Source of the DNA: Mytilus trossulus | Lineage: Eukaryota > Mollusca > Bivalvia > Mytilida > Mytilidae | Assembly (NCBI RefSeq): GCF_036588685.1 | Contig: NC_086386.1 | Location: 15,458,931 to 15,522,930 of the forward strand | Reading direction: 5' to 3' | DNA length: 64,000 nucleotides | In this document: one piece after another, positions 30,930 through 45,013 of the stretch | Position numbering within the stretch: position 1 is the first letter of the stretch | Layout: the number at the start of each line of letters is the position of its first letter | Translations under genes and position numbers: made by a program | The notes under the pieces: model-generated | Told to the model about the DNA's origin: nothing | The model's database searches: none | What the model saw: the letters and a program-made list of their open reading frames with translations, nothing else

Positions 30930-32054
30930 CTGAAACAAAACATAACACTTTTGTATAATTCAAGAATGCACGAAGAGAAGATTAAAGGTGAATGCCAATG
31001 AGACAAGAGCACCAATATTATAAAAATATGAAAGGATTGACAGTACTATACATATCAGAAGACAAGATCACCGTTTATGATATTGAAATGACGAAATAAA
31101 AAAATAATGTATGATCATATAAACAATTTGTCTTCAAATGAAATGCTTCCCTAAAACACCTTTTATCTTCCGGGAGCAAAGATGTATTTGTTTTCCTGTC
31201 ATAATAAAAAATCATTCTTCAATTTTCATAAATCTAATTATGGTGAATATGCTTGTTTCGTTCATTAAAGCAATGTTACATTTGGCTGTACATGTTCAGT
31301 CAAATTATAATATCAAGCTATTGAAAGACTAAAGCGTATTCCACTTGGTATCTATGTTGTTTCGCTAACGAGCAAACTGTAGTTTTCATTTTCTTTTTGC
31401 CATTTAGAAGATAATATTTCAACAAAAGCCTTATTGTTATGTGGTATTTAAAGAAGGCAATTACATCAATTATATGCGATATGCAATCCGACCCACTAGA
31501 TTTTATTTAAGAAACGTTTATCATAAATAGACACAAATAATACAACATCATACTTAAAATATGAACTATATATTTTTTTTAATTGAATTCATTTTCTTGC
31601 TTTTAATTGTACCTACTATGTATAGATAGATATTTTATTTTTGGATAAATTCATGATGTACTAAGAATTAAAATACCAGTAAATACCATGTTGGTATAAA
31701 CAGTAATAAGTTGTTTGTGCATGTGTACTCAACATTGCAAATAAGTATATTATGCTATTGGAATGTAACAAGGGACACATCGTTAGCTGTTTTTCGTTCT
31801 TGGTTTTAAAAAAAAAACACTTTTTTTTCAAATCCCCTATGTAAAAATGTTTGCAGATAGACTTTTTGTAAATAATTCACAGTGATCTGTTCACATATTA
31901 TTGACAAAAATAGTGCCGGCTTGAGTGTTGTTGTTTTTCTAAAGCATGAAACTAAGGTAAATATTAATTTGGTTGTATGATAGGAAAAGAAAGGATAACA
32001 AATGGACGTACATGAGATGAACATCTCAATGAATAACTGCTTTTAAAAATAAGT
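30930..32054. other. Intronic or intergenic DNA, no exon found
   Basis: Presumed intron upstream of the 30740 exon. A family B head fragment (GAATGCCAATGAGACAAGAG) is at about 30990-31012. No further exon with the needed phase was recognised. Confidence 0.4.
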
Positions 32055-32098
32055 TATGTGGACAGTTGTCTCATTGGCAATCATACCGCAACCTCTTT
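32055..32098 (-). repeat. Family B head fragment
   Basis: GTGGACAGTTGTCTCATTGG followed by CAATCATACCGCAACC, the reverse complement of the family B head. Confidence 0.7.
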
Positions 32099-32619
32099 TT
32101 GATATTAACGTGTAAGATAAATGGCAAAAATCGGATTTTAAAAAACTGTTCTTATTTCATACAATTAATTTTGACAGTATTAACAATTACTACTCTTCTT
32201 CCATTCTGTGTTGTATTTATAAAATTGTCTTTTGAATTAATAGATGTTGACGGCATCTACGTTGTTAAATTAAGAACTCTGTATGTGTTCTTTTGTAAGT
32301 GTGAAAATGAATGAAAGGGGGGTTATACGTAAGTCAAGATAACGACAAAACAGTACCCATAAATAAAAATAGTCAGTATATGGTGTTTTTAAAACAAGTC
32401 AAATTGAAATGAATTTATTACGTCAAATAAATTATCTGAAGAGGAATTCGTAGTTGTCTTCATAATGTTAAAATGGAATGCAATTTATATTTAGGCTTAA
32501 AAATTTAAATATAAATACAATAAAATATTTAACGATCGCGAGTAATTAGGGAATCAAGATTTTTTTGATTTTTTCACAGAAACTTTATTATTAAATTTAA
32601 TGGTTACATGTATACTGAA

Positions 32620-32790
32620 ACAACTTAAATGACAAAAGACTTAACAACAGTTCACAAAACCCAACAAGGAAAACAAAGTACCGAGCAGCACAAACCCAAC
32701 CAAAAACGCGGGTGATATCAGGCGTATCGGAGTGGAAAGAAAATCCTGTTCCACATTTGGAACCCGTCGTGTTTCTCTTGTAAACACACA
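32620..32790 (+). repeat. Family D-related tail
   Basis: CACAAACCCAACCAAAAACG and GGGTGATATCAGGCG resemble the 3' part of the family D copy at 50570-50620 (CGAACCCAACCAAAACC, GAGGTGATCTCAGG). Weakly supported. Confidence 0.45.
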
Positions 32791-33004
32791 CACAGTGATA
32801 ATTCTTATTCGATAAGTCGCACTCAGAAAAAAGACAGCATGGGTATCATAAAAATGAAGATTTGTTTAGGAACAAAATTACAAAGAAGACTGCAATGAAA
32901 ATATGAAGTTGTGTAAAGTAAATCGAGGTGGCATTTGATCCACATATATGTAGATTTGAAAGACCAGAGTTCAGTTAGCAGGATTACACATTTGACCCAT
33001 AATT

Positions 33005-33240
33005 GACTAACTTAATATGAGACATGTGAAAGTAGTCTGATTGCCATAGAAACAAGTTGAACTAGTAATCAGAGTCTAGATGCAGTGGATCGAAGCAATT
33101 GAAATTTACCATACGGCCTTCAACAATGAGAAAAATCCAGTCAGCTATAATAAAAAATGACATGTGAAACAATTCAAACGAAAAAAAAAACCAACGGTCT
33201 GATTATTGACAAAACAATAAACAACGATTACCACTGAGTT
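33005..33240 (+). repeat. Family B repeat, degraded
   Basis: GTAGTCTGATTGCCATAGAA, CATACGGCCTTCAACAATGA, CAGTCAGCTATAAT, CAATTCAAACG, CCAACGGTCTGAT and CGATTACCACTGAGTTAC keep the family B order with many substitutions. Confidence 0.75.
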
Positions 33241-34400
33241 ACACTAAATTTGTTTGGTACCACATAGTCAAAGCTATTAATTAGAGGAAGTTGAAAATAA
33301 AAATGCTGCTATTTAATATTATAAATCATCCATATTAAGTATTACTCCACCGATTTATACAATGTGGTTATTGTAATAATATTGTATACATTTCATATCT
33401 TATTAATTGTATTTCAATGTCTTACCTGAAATAAAATATAACTTCCCTCAGTCACGTGACACTGACGTTTTTCATTTAAACTTATCAATAATTTTAAATG
33501 CCTTCCAAATGAATATATAGTGAAAACACTCATTAGAAACTGCACGTGGGGAAAATTTTATTTGTTAAGCCTCCAATCAAATTTAAGAACATGGTGTAAA
33601 GCAGTAAGTCGTTACTTTTAAGTTGAATATTTCAGATGTCCTAAACAAATTAAAAAGAGATCAAAATTTTAAACGTAATCATTCTTTCGCGTTTTTCACC
33701 AGGGATTGTTCAAACACACGCTACTTTGTAATTTAACATCATTTGATAAATTGAAAACAAATGTTGCTTTTTCCTGCTCGGGTACAATCTACTTGAATCT
33801 TAAGATGGTTGCTCAATTTGCAACAAAACAGAAAGAAAGTATTGTGGAATAAACACAAGTTATTACGAAATATCGTAAAGTGTTTAACTGAAAGACTTCA
33901 CAAATGTAATCGTATATGGGAATGAAAGGAGTTTGTAATTAGGCAGTTAATTGAAAATACTAAATTCCCTTTACACCATTTTCGTGTATGGTCTTGAGAA
34001 ACAATGATAGTCGGTCGGAAAAGGACAATCAATTACTGAACCGCGTTAACAGAGAACCACATATCTTGCACGTAAAAGACGCTCATGTAGATTTTAGAAA
34101 AAGAGCAGACTTATGTCGCCATAAGGCAGCGCTCGCACTCTCAGATGGAAAGGGATTGATATAAGTTGCAATAACTTGTTTCCCAATCCACTATAAATAG
34201 ATATGTATAATCTAAACATAAAATTAAAAAAAATAAGAAATGTTATCACCGAATATAACAATATACTCACATACTCACTAAAATCACTTGTTTTGTTCTA
34301 ATACACGAGCTTGCAAGAATGTTTTTTTTTCTTATGAATGAGTTAGCTTATCCATATATAACGGATCGGACAGAAATAAAAACAACAAAAAATAGAAAAT
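33241..34400. other. Spacer, no gene
   Basis: AT-rich; nothing recognised on either strand. Confidence 0.4.
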
Positions 34401-34404
34401 TACA

Positions 34405-34490
34405 AAAACGAACGAACGAACGAAAACAGAACAAAACACAAACTTTCAAAAGCATAACACAGCACAGCACAGCACAACACAACACGAAAA
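34405..34490. repeat. Simple repeats (GAAC)n and (CACAG/CACAA)n
   Basis: ACGAACGAACGAACG is followed about 35 bp later by a run of CACAG and CACAA pentamers. Chance frames over this segment on both strands reflect the low complexity. Confidence 0.8.
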
Positions 34491-34724
34491 TCGTTCTAAT
34501 AACTTCTAATGAGTAATAAATAAATATAAATGTACAGAACATGACTGTACATATTACAGAATATTTTAGACAAAATACAATCAACACACACCCTCCCCCC
34601 GCCCCTAAAAAAATAGAAACAGTAAAAAAAAAATGAATCACTATGGTTTAACTCATATTTTTTAAAAACTGCAATTGAAATAAATTCATAAATCGATTGA
34701 CAATACAAATCCGGATTGCAAACT

Positions 34725-34985
34725 TAAACTGAGGGAAACACATCAGATAAGAAGAGAACAACCACACAACAGAAACACTAAAATGCAACACACACACAGA
34801 AACGAACTATAATATGGCTTGGTACGAGACATTTTAAGAACAAATGGTGGGTTGAACTTGGTTCTATGGCTAGCCAAACCTCCCGCTGTTATGGCAATGT
34901 TAAATATAACATTAAAATGACAACATTTAATGCATGACAGGTCTACAATACAAATAAACGGGAGAACATACAGGACAAAGAAACA
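34725..34985 (+). repeat. Family F repeat
   Basis: Partner of 25088-25340 (see shared words there). It ends near 34985 in CACAAATAAACAATAC and leads within 50 bp into a minus-strand family A copy. Confidence 0.7.
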
Positions 34986-35032
34986 CACAAATAAACAATA
35001 CAATAGGACACTACGACAAGCTTATACCTATT

Positions 35033-35310
35033 ACAGATACCAGACTTATAATTTTACGCCAGACGCGTGTTTCGTCTACATGAGACTCATCAGTGACGAT
35101 CAGGTCAAAATATCAAAAAAAGCAAAACAAAGATGAAAGCATAGACCAAAAATTCCAGAAAGTTGTGCCAAAAACGGCTACGTTTATCTGCCTGGCATAA
35201 GAAAATCCTTAGTATTTAGAATAATTCATACTTTTGCAAACAGTAAATTTAAAAAAATGACTATATTATAGATACACATGTCAACACCGAAGTGGTGACT
35301 AACTACATAA
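35033..35310 (-). repeat. Family A repeat
   Basis: On the + strand ATACCAGACTTATAATTTTA, CGCCAGACGCGTGTTTCGTC, GAGACTCATCAGTGACGATC, TTGTGCCAAAAACGGCTACG, CTGGCATAAGAAAATCCTTA and CATGTCAACACCGAAGTGGT occur in order. A long copy that includes part of the 5' half. Confidence 0.85.
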
Positions 35311-38216
35311 TAAAAACCGATAAACATTACAGGGATCCAATATGAAAACATCCCCCCAAAGAATTAATAATAGGTTTTCAACTTTCCACGTCTTAAAACA
35401 TTTGTTTCGTTTCTTTGACATAATAATGATTCATGATAATAAACCATGAATACGAAATACACGTAGTAAAGGTTACTTGTAAGAATAAAAGGATATTTTT
35501 GTAGTGACAAATGATGAGTTCATGAATATTGATAATAATCTAGTATTTACTTACTAAATTTGTTAAATCAACCGATTTTTTATTTACTTTGAAAATGGAA
35601 TTGTTTGGTATACAATGAAAAGTAAACATGTATTCATAACGGATACAGAACATTAACACATATAAACTGGTTCAAATGTAACAAGATATTTACCTAACAA
35701 TTTTATAAAATGGACAAGTAAACAATAAATACAAGGTTGACTTATATTTCAATGGACTGCAATAACAAAAGCATAATGAAGTTCTCCCACCCAGATAATT
35801 TAGAATAAATATTGAACCTTTCTACAAATAACCAATACGGTTATAACCTATTATCAAAAGCTGATTAATACGTTTTTCTGGTTAGTTTTGATCAATTGTA
35901 CCTTTATTGGTTGGTAAGTTTAAATTGGTGGTTATACCGTTATATGTACTTTGTAAGATGGTAAAATATTGATTAAAAAAAATATAGCTGTCATGACAGT
36001 TTGTTTTTAGAATTTGAATCCATTTATGTATAAAGAATGTTTTAGTTCTTTTATATGCAAAAATACGGAGTAAAGAATCACATATTTAGTAATAAATGTA
36101 TTAACATTTTTAAATGATAGAAAATGGAGCTAACTTACATTTAAAAGAATCAAATATTTTAATCTTGATATAGAATACGGCTCTTGATTAAATTCATAAA
36201 TTAGAAAAGAACAAAATTATATTATGACATATAAACCAAAACAAAGTTATTGAATAAAAATTACCAGATACTTAATTTGACTTTATTGTAATTTTGAAGC
36301 GTAATTCACAGGCTCCAGCGGAAATCATAGCATATAGTATTGTAAGTGAAACTGCTTAAATGACTGTCCAGAAAAGAAGTATATTATCAAACAAAATACT
36401 AATTAGAATGTAATACGATTTTAGTTTATGGAAATACAATTCGTAATGTCCATGGAAGCAAAGAGATTGAATATACATAAACACAAAATAATTGTGCACA
36501 TATTAAAAGGACACTTCCATAAAAATGAATTATTTTGATATTAACATATTTTTCGTAATTTGTAGACCATAAACTAGTACATCATAAACTTTGAATTTCC
36601 ATAATTATAAGCAATTCCCAGCTATATATTGCTAATCAAATGACACCTGGTAAGCACGATCTTAATTCGCAAGGCATACTTTTTTAAATGACATCATTAT
36701 GAGAACGAATTTCCCTGTCGTCAACAATATTATAATTTCCCTAACATATTTGAAATTCGTTATATAACTAGAAAACAACATGGTCAAAAAGCTTGTTTCA
36801 TACATTTTTCTTTTTTTGTTAACCAAGAATGTATTCTTTCTATGCAATGTAAGGAATGAAGTTATCAGAATCTGCTCACTATTCCAGATCACATGAGATC
36901 ACGACCACATGTACATGTTGGTGGGACTCCTGTTGCTCAGTCTTACGTTTACTATGTAGTTGTGTTTGTCGATATTTCATTTTTCTTTGTCATAGTACCT
37001 TCTGTAGCTTTTTTGCAATTTATGTACCGACACAATTTGACTTCATCGCCTGTTTAAAGCGTTTTGTATGTTGGGGACCTTAATATGGTAAGAATGAAGT
37101 AAACAGATGACACTAAAAATGATAAAAATTTTAAAAAAATCAAGATGAAAAACAGCACTGACTTCAAATAAGCAGTGGTAATCATCAACTTCGTAGTTAT
37201 AATTCTGCCATGTACATATCGTGCTTCATTGAATTAATTTGTGAATCCTAATATTACAATGTATAACCTGGTGCCATTTAATGGGGTGCACTTGTTTTAG
37301 ACTGCTAATTTCTAGTTTTTCGGTAAACATAACCAAAATAAAAGTTCTACCATACCTCCTTCAGGCTGGTGAATATGTCTATAGTACTTAAGATCAATGA
37401 TTTGTTTTCTGTAGAATGTTTATCTTTTTACAGAAGATACATGTATTAAACTTATTTTTCTGTAAAAAAGTACTTTGCAGATCTCGTCATCAAATAGATT
37501 AGAAGCTAACCTATCATTGCAGATCACATGTACACCCATTTGCTTTCAGATCACAATAAAGAAAAATGCGCCTCTAAACTCATTTTCATCACTTATAGAT
37601 ACATTGCAAACTTGTTCTTAAATCTTGGTGAAGCGAAAAGAAGGAGTTAAATTTCTTAACCTAGAACTGCATTCGTACAAGTACAATTATAATAGGTATT
37701 TCTCCCCGAACCTACATATTTTCATTTTATACACATAAAAAACTGATAAAAAAACAGCACGAGCAAGGCATTACGATATTTGAATAAACAACATGTTTAT
37801 GTCGATCTCGTGTTGTTAGGCGTGGTAGTAGTGGGCTATTCAAGTGATATTGGTGTAACTTATGTGATGTAAAATTATTTTGTTCGCGGTTCATTTAAAT
37901 CTGGGCCTCTCTTATGCTTTATGTATTTTTCATGAGCATCGATTCAGTTTCCATTTCCTTTTTCGAATCGTTTAAGTTAATTATAAAGTCTTCAAAATTT
38001 TTGTACTTTTACGTTTGACATCATTTATAATTAATCGAACAAGATTTGATGCATCATAATTTTGTTCTAAATATATATAATGTCGACAATTAAAAAGTAA
38101 TTATTTGATTCAAATGACAAATTAAAGTTTATTTGTATGCATGAATTCATTGACAAGCTATCGTAAATGTTTTGCTGATAATTCAGTTATAAATTGTTTC
38201 GTCATCAATTTAATAT
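35311..38216. other. Long AT-rich spacer, no gene
   Basis: About 2.9 kb with no recognisable exon. A 75-codon frame at 36856-37083 has no domain and is rejected. If the gene at 29766-30929 extends rightward, some of this may be intron. Confidence 0.4.
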
Positions 38217-38320
38217 AAAATTGAGAATGGAAATGGGGAATATGCCAAAGATACAACAACCCGACAAAAGAGCAGAAAACAGACGAACACCACCAACGGG
38301 TTTCAATATATATAAATAGC
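38217..38320 (+). repeat. Family C repeat, head only
   Basis: ATTGAGAATGGAAATGGGGA, ATATGCCAAAGATACAACAA and CCACCAACGGGTTTCAATAT match the start of the 23813 copy. Confidence 0.8.
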
Positions 38321-38429
38321 CTTAATCAATTATTACACTTTCATGGTAATTTAAAGATAAGGCCTGATTTCTTTTAAACATATAACAGAAAGAAAAAAAA
38401 TCTTTTTCTAAAGGGAGTTGGTTATAGAA

Positions 38430-38700
38430 GTTTTCTACCACTGGTTCGATGTTACTGTTGCATGGCAGATTTTTTTATTCCGTGATTTTTTAAAAACAAA
38501 GGCTATTCTACTTCAGGTATAAATTACCTTAACTGTATTTGGTAAACTTTAAGAATTGTTGTCCTCAATGCTCATCAACTTCGTACTTTATTTGGCCTTT
38601 TTAAACTTTTTTTTGGTTTCGAGCAACACTGACGAGTCTTTTGTAGACGAAATGCGCGTCTGGCGCATATATAAAATTTAAATCCTGGTTTCAATGATGA
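38430..38700 (+). repeat. Family A repeat, subfamily with AATGATGAGTT end
   Basis: CTGGTTCGATGTTACTGTTG, TGTATTTGGTAAACTTTAAG, AACACTGACGAGTCTTTTGT, GACGAAATGCGCGTCTGGCG and AATCCTGGTTTCAATGATGA occur in order. Confidence 0.8.
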
Positions 38701-41189
38701 GTTTATTGTATCAATTTTCATATAAAATATAACTAAGTGTAATGAATTTCGATGCAACATTATTAACAAAACCCCAACAAAAGCCCAACAAAAAAATATG
38801 TAGATAAAGGAAAAACACAGGGGTTCGAATTTGGTCCATCATAATAAGAAATAATCCAAAATATCCACATTTTTCAGTGGCAGTCCAAATTTTTCCGACC
38901 TTCATCTCTGATGGCCTCTATTACAGTCAGGATCTACCTAGTGTATCACTTATTTATTTGTTCTTGTCCTGATAATGCATGAGATGGTTGCCACTGGACG
39001 TCGAGCAATCAACAAACAATATGTCAAACATTCATCGACTAAAGAAACATTATTTCAAAAGGAAAGAAGAACCTTACTATAGTATTTACGATTTCAATGA
39101 TAACACAATTTATATTATCCCACAAACTTCTTTTTTTATTCAATTCGACGACTTTAATGCACACATAAAGATAATTATCACAATTTCATAGACAATTACA
39201 ACCATTAAAACTCTCATTTAAACTTCATTTCCAATTGACTATTTGGCTGTTAATAGACGAAGATTATCTTTGTGGATGTTTTATTTATAATTTTCGTAGT
39301 CTTGACTATATTAAGTTCTGTCCCCTATTATTAATATTTTCTCTTATATCTTTTAAAATGCAGAGCCATTCGTTTCCATATTATAATTTTTACCTACTGC
39401 TCGCACTATCTTCAACGACTAGATCTTATATGTGGAAACATTGAATGGAACAAATAAACATGTTAATTGCGTGGTGGATCGGAAAAAAACATCGATCTCT
39501 ATTTAAGCATTCCAACACATTGTAGTATACCTGAACATTGACTTTTACATATCAAGATTTCCCGCATCATGTTTCAAAGGAAAACATTTGATACATGTAA
39601 TTATATAGTTACCAATTCAACTTAAACGACTAGTAAAAACACTTTGAAGGAAACCAACTTCTATTGAGCAAGATAAACAAATTGTTTCGTCAGCAATTAT
39701 AGCAAAAATATCTATTTCCGTTTAACTTTCTATTTCTTATTCTTTGGTCTATTAATTTGACCTGAGAATTTTCCTCGTGATTCATCCGGGTCCTTTATAT
39801 ATAGAACCACTAATTCAGGCCCGGTTGGAAAGAACATATATGAATTAGTAGTTTTATACCTTTACTGTACATAAAACATAGGAAAAGACGCTAACATATT
39901 AACATATGCACACTTCCAGTATTTAATTAATTGGTTCACATTTTTTTTTTCCTTTTATTGGTTTTTGTTTGTTTTTAAAATTGGTTGTTGCATAGTTATT
40001 CAGTTAGAAGTGCAATTGCACCAAATTTTTAGATAGCTGATAGGTAAATATATATATATGCAATATATAGGAAAGAGTATAAAATATGTTACTGCCTTTC
40101 AAAAATGTGATTAAGTATGCAATAAGGGCACAATTATATAATAATAACCTGTCAAAAATGTGCATGGTACATGTAGTACATTTGCAATATGGGCACGGGT
40201 ATATAATATTTTACTGCCCTATTTCTAAAATGTATGATGAATTGATACACTAATATTAGAAATATTGACTATAACATTGGTGATACATTGTATTTGGTCG
40301 GATTATTTTGTGTTGTACAATCTATTTTTTTCTTTGCAGTAAATTTCATGACTTTCTGTCTTTCAGTAAAAAAGAAAATACCCAATAAAATAACGTTTGT
40401 GGGGGGTTTTACAAATGGACTAGTTAAAATATGTTGACAAAGCTTTAAAAAAAATGTGACAAGAATGTTATTTTAATCTAAGCACGCTTCAAAAAGTCTA
40501 AAATAGAATAATGAGGAACAGTTAAGTAATAAATATACCAAATTCTTAGTACAAGGACAATCAAGTTCACCGGGAGATACTCTCCGTCCTATCATAGCAT
40601 TGACATGACTAAAGATTATCGACTATTGTAATTATTTTTCTTAACACTATATATAAGTCTTGCCAGTAAAGATATCTTAGATACATTTTGAAGGGCGATA
40701 ATTTAACAGGTGAAAGACACTGATAAATCACGGAACCTTTTTCATTTGCAATGGAGTACGGATTTACACCTTTCAGCATTGAATGCTATCAACATTGTTA
40801 ACAGGGACCTCACAGTGTTGTTAAATCCACAACACTTGGGGTAAAAACTTATGCACAAAAATGTAACTGGTATTATTCATTTTTTTAATTTGACGGACTA
40901 GTAATCCTACCGTACGCGTTATTACGTTTTTGTTGCATTTTACGTTGTTTGGAGTGTTCCGAAATATTTGAATACATGTCATACAAGCTCTTCTAGGTTT
41001 TAAACCAATTGTTAACTCTGCCGTTTTGCATAAATGTAGTACAATTCAATTTGGCTTTCAATCTATCTAGATACTATACAAAATGTTATACAATACAAGT
41101 CTTGTACACTTCATGTAAAGCATAAACATTTGAAAACGAACAAAACGCATGCAGTGTAGTAAGCTATAAAAGGTCCCTGAATAACAAAT
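38701..41189. other. AT-rich spacer, no gene
   Basis: No recognisable gene. There is a small hairpin at about 39800-39850 where ACTAATTCA pairs with TGAATTAGT. A weak family A 5' fragment may lie near 40567-40620. Confidence 0.4.
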
Positions 41190-41375
41190 TGTGAAGAAAG
41201 TGAAATAACACAAATACCGAACTCCAAGGAAAATAATAAACGGATAATACATTACCAAATGGCAAAAACAAAAGCTTAAACACATCGTACGTATGTAAAA
41301 CATCTATCATATTCCTGACTTGGCAAAGTCCGTTCTATTAAGTAGAAAATGGTGGAGTAAACATCACATTTGTAT
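41190..41375 (+). repeat. Family E repeat
   Basis: AAATACCGAACTCCAAGGAA, CCAAATGGCAAAAACAAAAG, TTCCTGACTTGGCAAAGTCC and AGTAGAAAATGGTGGAGTAA follow the family E order. Confidence 0.75.
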
Positions 41376-42511
41376 ACGTAAAGAGTCGCATAGACCGAGC
41401 TTGGTGACATTTTATACGTGTTATTTCTTTACTCGGGATCTTATTCGATGGCTGTCTTGCCACCTTATTTATTCTCCTAATCCATATCTTTTTTTATGTT
41501 GTCCATGTTTAAAAATGCATCATCTAGTGTCAAGACATTCTACAAAGACTGCCATTTGACGTTCAAAGACAAAGTTGAACTTGTTAACAAAATATAAGCA
41601 CTATCTTTGTCTACTTAGGTAATTGCTGTGTGCATGTAAAACTAAAAAAAAGAAGAAAAAGAAAAAAATATAAAGTTCCTACCTGTATATAAACTCTATT
41701 TCCCTAGTAAAACTGTTTACATTGAGAAGGTTTCACAACAAAAAGACGTTACTATTATGAACTGCAGTAAGTATATACAAGAATGTTGGGTATATTAACA
41801 CAAGACTTCCAGCAGTGCAATTTCGCTTTCATACCATCATAATAGAATGGTTAATGTTATAAAAGGTAAAAATCTTGATCATTTATGTCAACCTTCTCTT
41901 GTATTGATCCTTTTAATAACTGAGAAAAGTTTCTTAATACGCTATTTATTGAATGAAATAGTTGAACAAGTGCTCAAGGTTTAAATATGTGTTGTCCCTC
42001 TATTTACTGTATATGACAGCTTATTGAGACCCGTGTTACCACTTCTTTGCATGGGCACTGACATTTTAAGTATTAAGAAAAATGACGCTCTTTGTCATTT
42101 GAAATATTACTGCTTAAATCAATGATTTGGAAAATTTATTTATATAGTTTTGTGGTTTATTATCATAAACCCTTGCTGCTTAATTAACAATCATCAAACT
42201 TTATATCTTAATAAAATATATTAAATAAAATATCAAAATATAACGCACAATTTGATTTTAAACTTACATATCATGAATTATGTAAATGTCCATTTAAAAT
42301 TTTACATTTTTTGATAGTTATATTTAATACCCGTATTTTATTAGGGATCAATGACAGACAGACATGTACCATTCACCTCTACTTTATGTAAAAGGCTTTT
42401 CAAATAATGTATTATAGAGGTTTAACACTAGTAATGTACTTTTTGGTTCCGTTTGTGCTTGTCATGAGTTTTAAAAAACAAAGTTTCCTGATCAGATGAG
42501 AGGACAATTGG
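41376..42511. other. AT-rich spacer, no gene
   Basis: Nothing recognised; a 79-codon frame at 41320-41559 overlaps the tail of the family E copy and has no domain. Confidence 0.4.
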
Positions 42512-42599
42512 CAAACTCCGAAACAGTGGTGACGTTGCTTCGCTAAACTATCATCAACGTAGCGTAGTAAAGAGGACGTAACCGCTGTTTCGGAGTTTG
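42512..42599. repeat. Foldback element with 25-bp arms
   Basis: CAAACTCCGAAACAG at 42512-42526 is the exact reverse complement of 42585-42599. Pairing continues inward for another 10 bases with two mismatches, to arms of about 25 bp around a loop of about 38 bp. Flanks beyond the arms are loosely symmetric too (GAGGACAATTGG / GACTATTGGATC). It resembles a tiny MITE. No coding capacity. Confidence 0.75.
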
Positions 42600-45013
42600 G
42601 ACTATTGGATCTTCAAAGCACCAACAAACATTTAAAAATTCAGAGCGAGGAGAAGTTGCGAATACATGTATTCAAAAGAAGGCAGTCAATATCAAATTTT
42701 TAATAAATGAAAATTTTAAGAAATGATACAAAACAACTGACAAAACCACAGGTTTGGAACTGGTATACAAATATGAAATCTAGTCTCCGTCTGGTATTTG
42801 GCCTATTTGTATAAGTTAAGTTGGCATACTGAATATTGAATGAACAACAAAAACCAACATACTAAACTTGTAGCAGCATAAATTAAGTCTCTAAAGAACT
42901 GAACCCTTATAATTATTTATTAAGGTTTATCACTTTTAAGATAAACCAATTTAATGAAAGAGATTTGATTAATATATTTATTTTCCGTAAATGACATATT
43001 TTATCATTCGTATCCGCATCTCGCTTCCGGCTTATAAACATCACGTGACTTCATCCTCACATTTGAACTAGCCGCTCTAGATAATTGAAAGTTTCAAAAC
43101 CCACCCACCTCCCCTCACAATCTACCAACAATTACTTTGGTCTGCTGCTGTTTTATTCATTTTTCATGCTGTTCAGAGAGAAGCCTGACACATAATACGT
43201 TGTTGGACGAAATAAAGATGACTAGAATAAGTCGATGGAATTGCATCCTCGTCTAGTATCAGGGAGATATTTGCATTAAAGGAACCCATTCCAAATCTTT
43301 CAGCGGATGACCATGACGGCATTCCGGAGTATTGCTATCGCCTAGCTATGATAGATTTCCATTATGTAATATACGTTTTGGTTTTTTAACCGATCTATTA
43401 ACATGATAACTACGAGGATATTAACGAGTTCAAAATAGCATTTTTTATCGCTTGTTATAAATACATCTCTTCAATGAATAATGAAAAAAAAAAAATGTTT
43501 AGAACATAAATCAATAATATAAAAATATTTAATTTGTCGTTAGATGTATATGTTTATAAGTAACAAAAAAATCATTGATAATATCTATGCACACGTACCG
43601 AAAAATTGTGTCAAACCATGCAGAAGAATATCTCAAAGAACATTTTGCTACACTCCCGGCAAGGACCGGTAACACTGCATGGGAGATTTGTTTTTTGCAG
43701 GAAAATATGAATCCATTTTTTGGCTTCTTAAATGTTGTAAATTAAAAAAATTTCAAGAAAAAAATATCTCACAAACAGGCTTTGAAAATTTTGGCAAAAT
43801 GCATACTTCCAAAATGTTGTATGTGAACTTGAACATTTTTGTGAATAGCAGTGAAATAAAAACTTTGACATTTCTGGATTATCCTAGAATTTAAATTTTT
43901 TTCACAGAATTAAAGAAATGTACAATTATTTTTTTCCCAAAGCCATTCTACAACGATTTTCAAGTTTTCATACAACATTTTGGAAGCAAAGTTTAAAACC
44001 AACTGACATTGGCAATTTTGTAATATGTCTTATTTCACACATTTTGATTGGTCTAACTGTATGCTATTTTGCAATACCAAAGACTTCCTCCCGCCCAGAC
44101 CATTGGTGTCAAAAAGTATTTTTAGCCAAAAAAGTCATATACGACATTTTAGAAGCCCAGCGACAATATGTAAATTAACCTCAGTTTCAGGTATAGAGGT
44201 GTGATTTTTTTCTGTGATAAGTCCTTTTGGCCATTCACAAGAACTTGCAGTCGTCCGATGTTCAGTACTTGAGTACTTTGATTGCATTCGGTTTGGTAAA
44301 TTCAAGTGAAAACAGAACACATGTGATTGATTAGGAATTTATTGGACTATTACATCGAATTCGTCCTGGCCTTCTATCTAGTTTTGTGTCGGAAGCATCT
44401 ACACCATATCCATTTATTATGTACGTTTCAATTGTGAACAAAGTACTAAATGACCGAATGAAAGGTATATTAAACAAAATGATGGACAATTTATTCTGGT
44501 GACTTGCGCTTTTCAAACAATGGTAAAATCTCCATAGGTCAATCGCCAATATTATATTCTAACTAAAAGGTTTTGTTATTTGGTACGGAAGTGAGGATTT
44601 TAAATGTCAGTTTTTACAATTTAAACTCATCATCACAAATTGCAATTAAAAATTTAATGAGTTGTTGCATTACAGAATTGAATAGAAATTAAGGATAATG
44701 AATATAATGTGACAACGCGTATCATGTTTTAACAATTGGCATACTTTTTGAAGTAAATTAGTAGGGTTTATTTTTATTATTCTTTTTATTGAATTCAATA
44801 TATGAAGGAAATAGAGTAATATTTCATATGTTTGATTATTTTTCACAGCAAACACCAAATAACATTTTTATTGCCGTAATACTTAACAAATTAATGAAAG
44901 AACATTTAAAACAAACTATTTCATTGAAACCAGTTTTTATGTATACATTTCAAGTAGAAAGTATGGTTTAATTATTCACACGATGAAGACTTTCCATCCA
45001 TCGTTACTGTACA
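42600..45013. other. Spacer with one GC-richer patch
   Basis: Mostly AT-rich. Between about 43080 and 43360 the sequence is richer in G and C. It carries a short plus-strand open reading of 52 codons (43231-43386) ending LSADDHDGIPEYCYRLAMID and so on, without an ATG at its start. It could be an exon, a promoter-proximal segment or part of a repeat. A TCACGTGAC box is at about 43041-43049. No assignment made. Confidence 0.35.
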
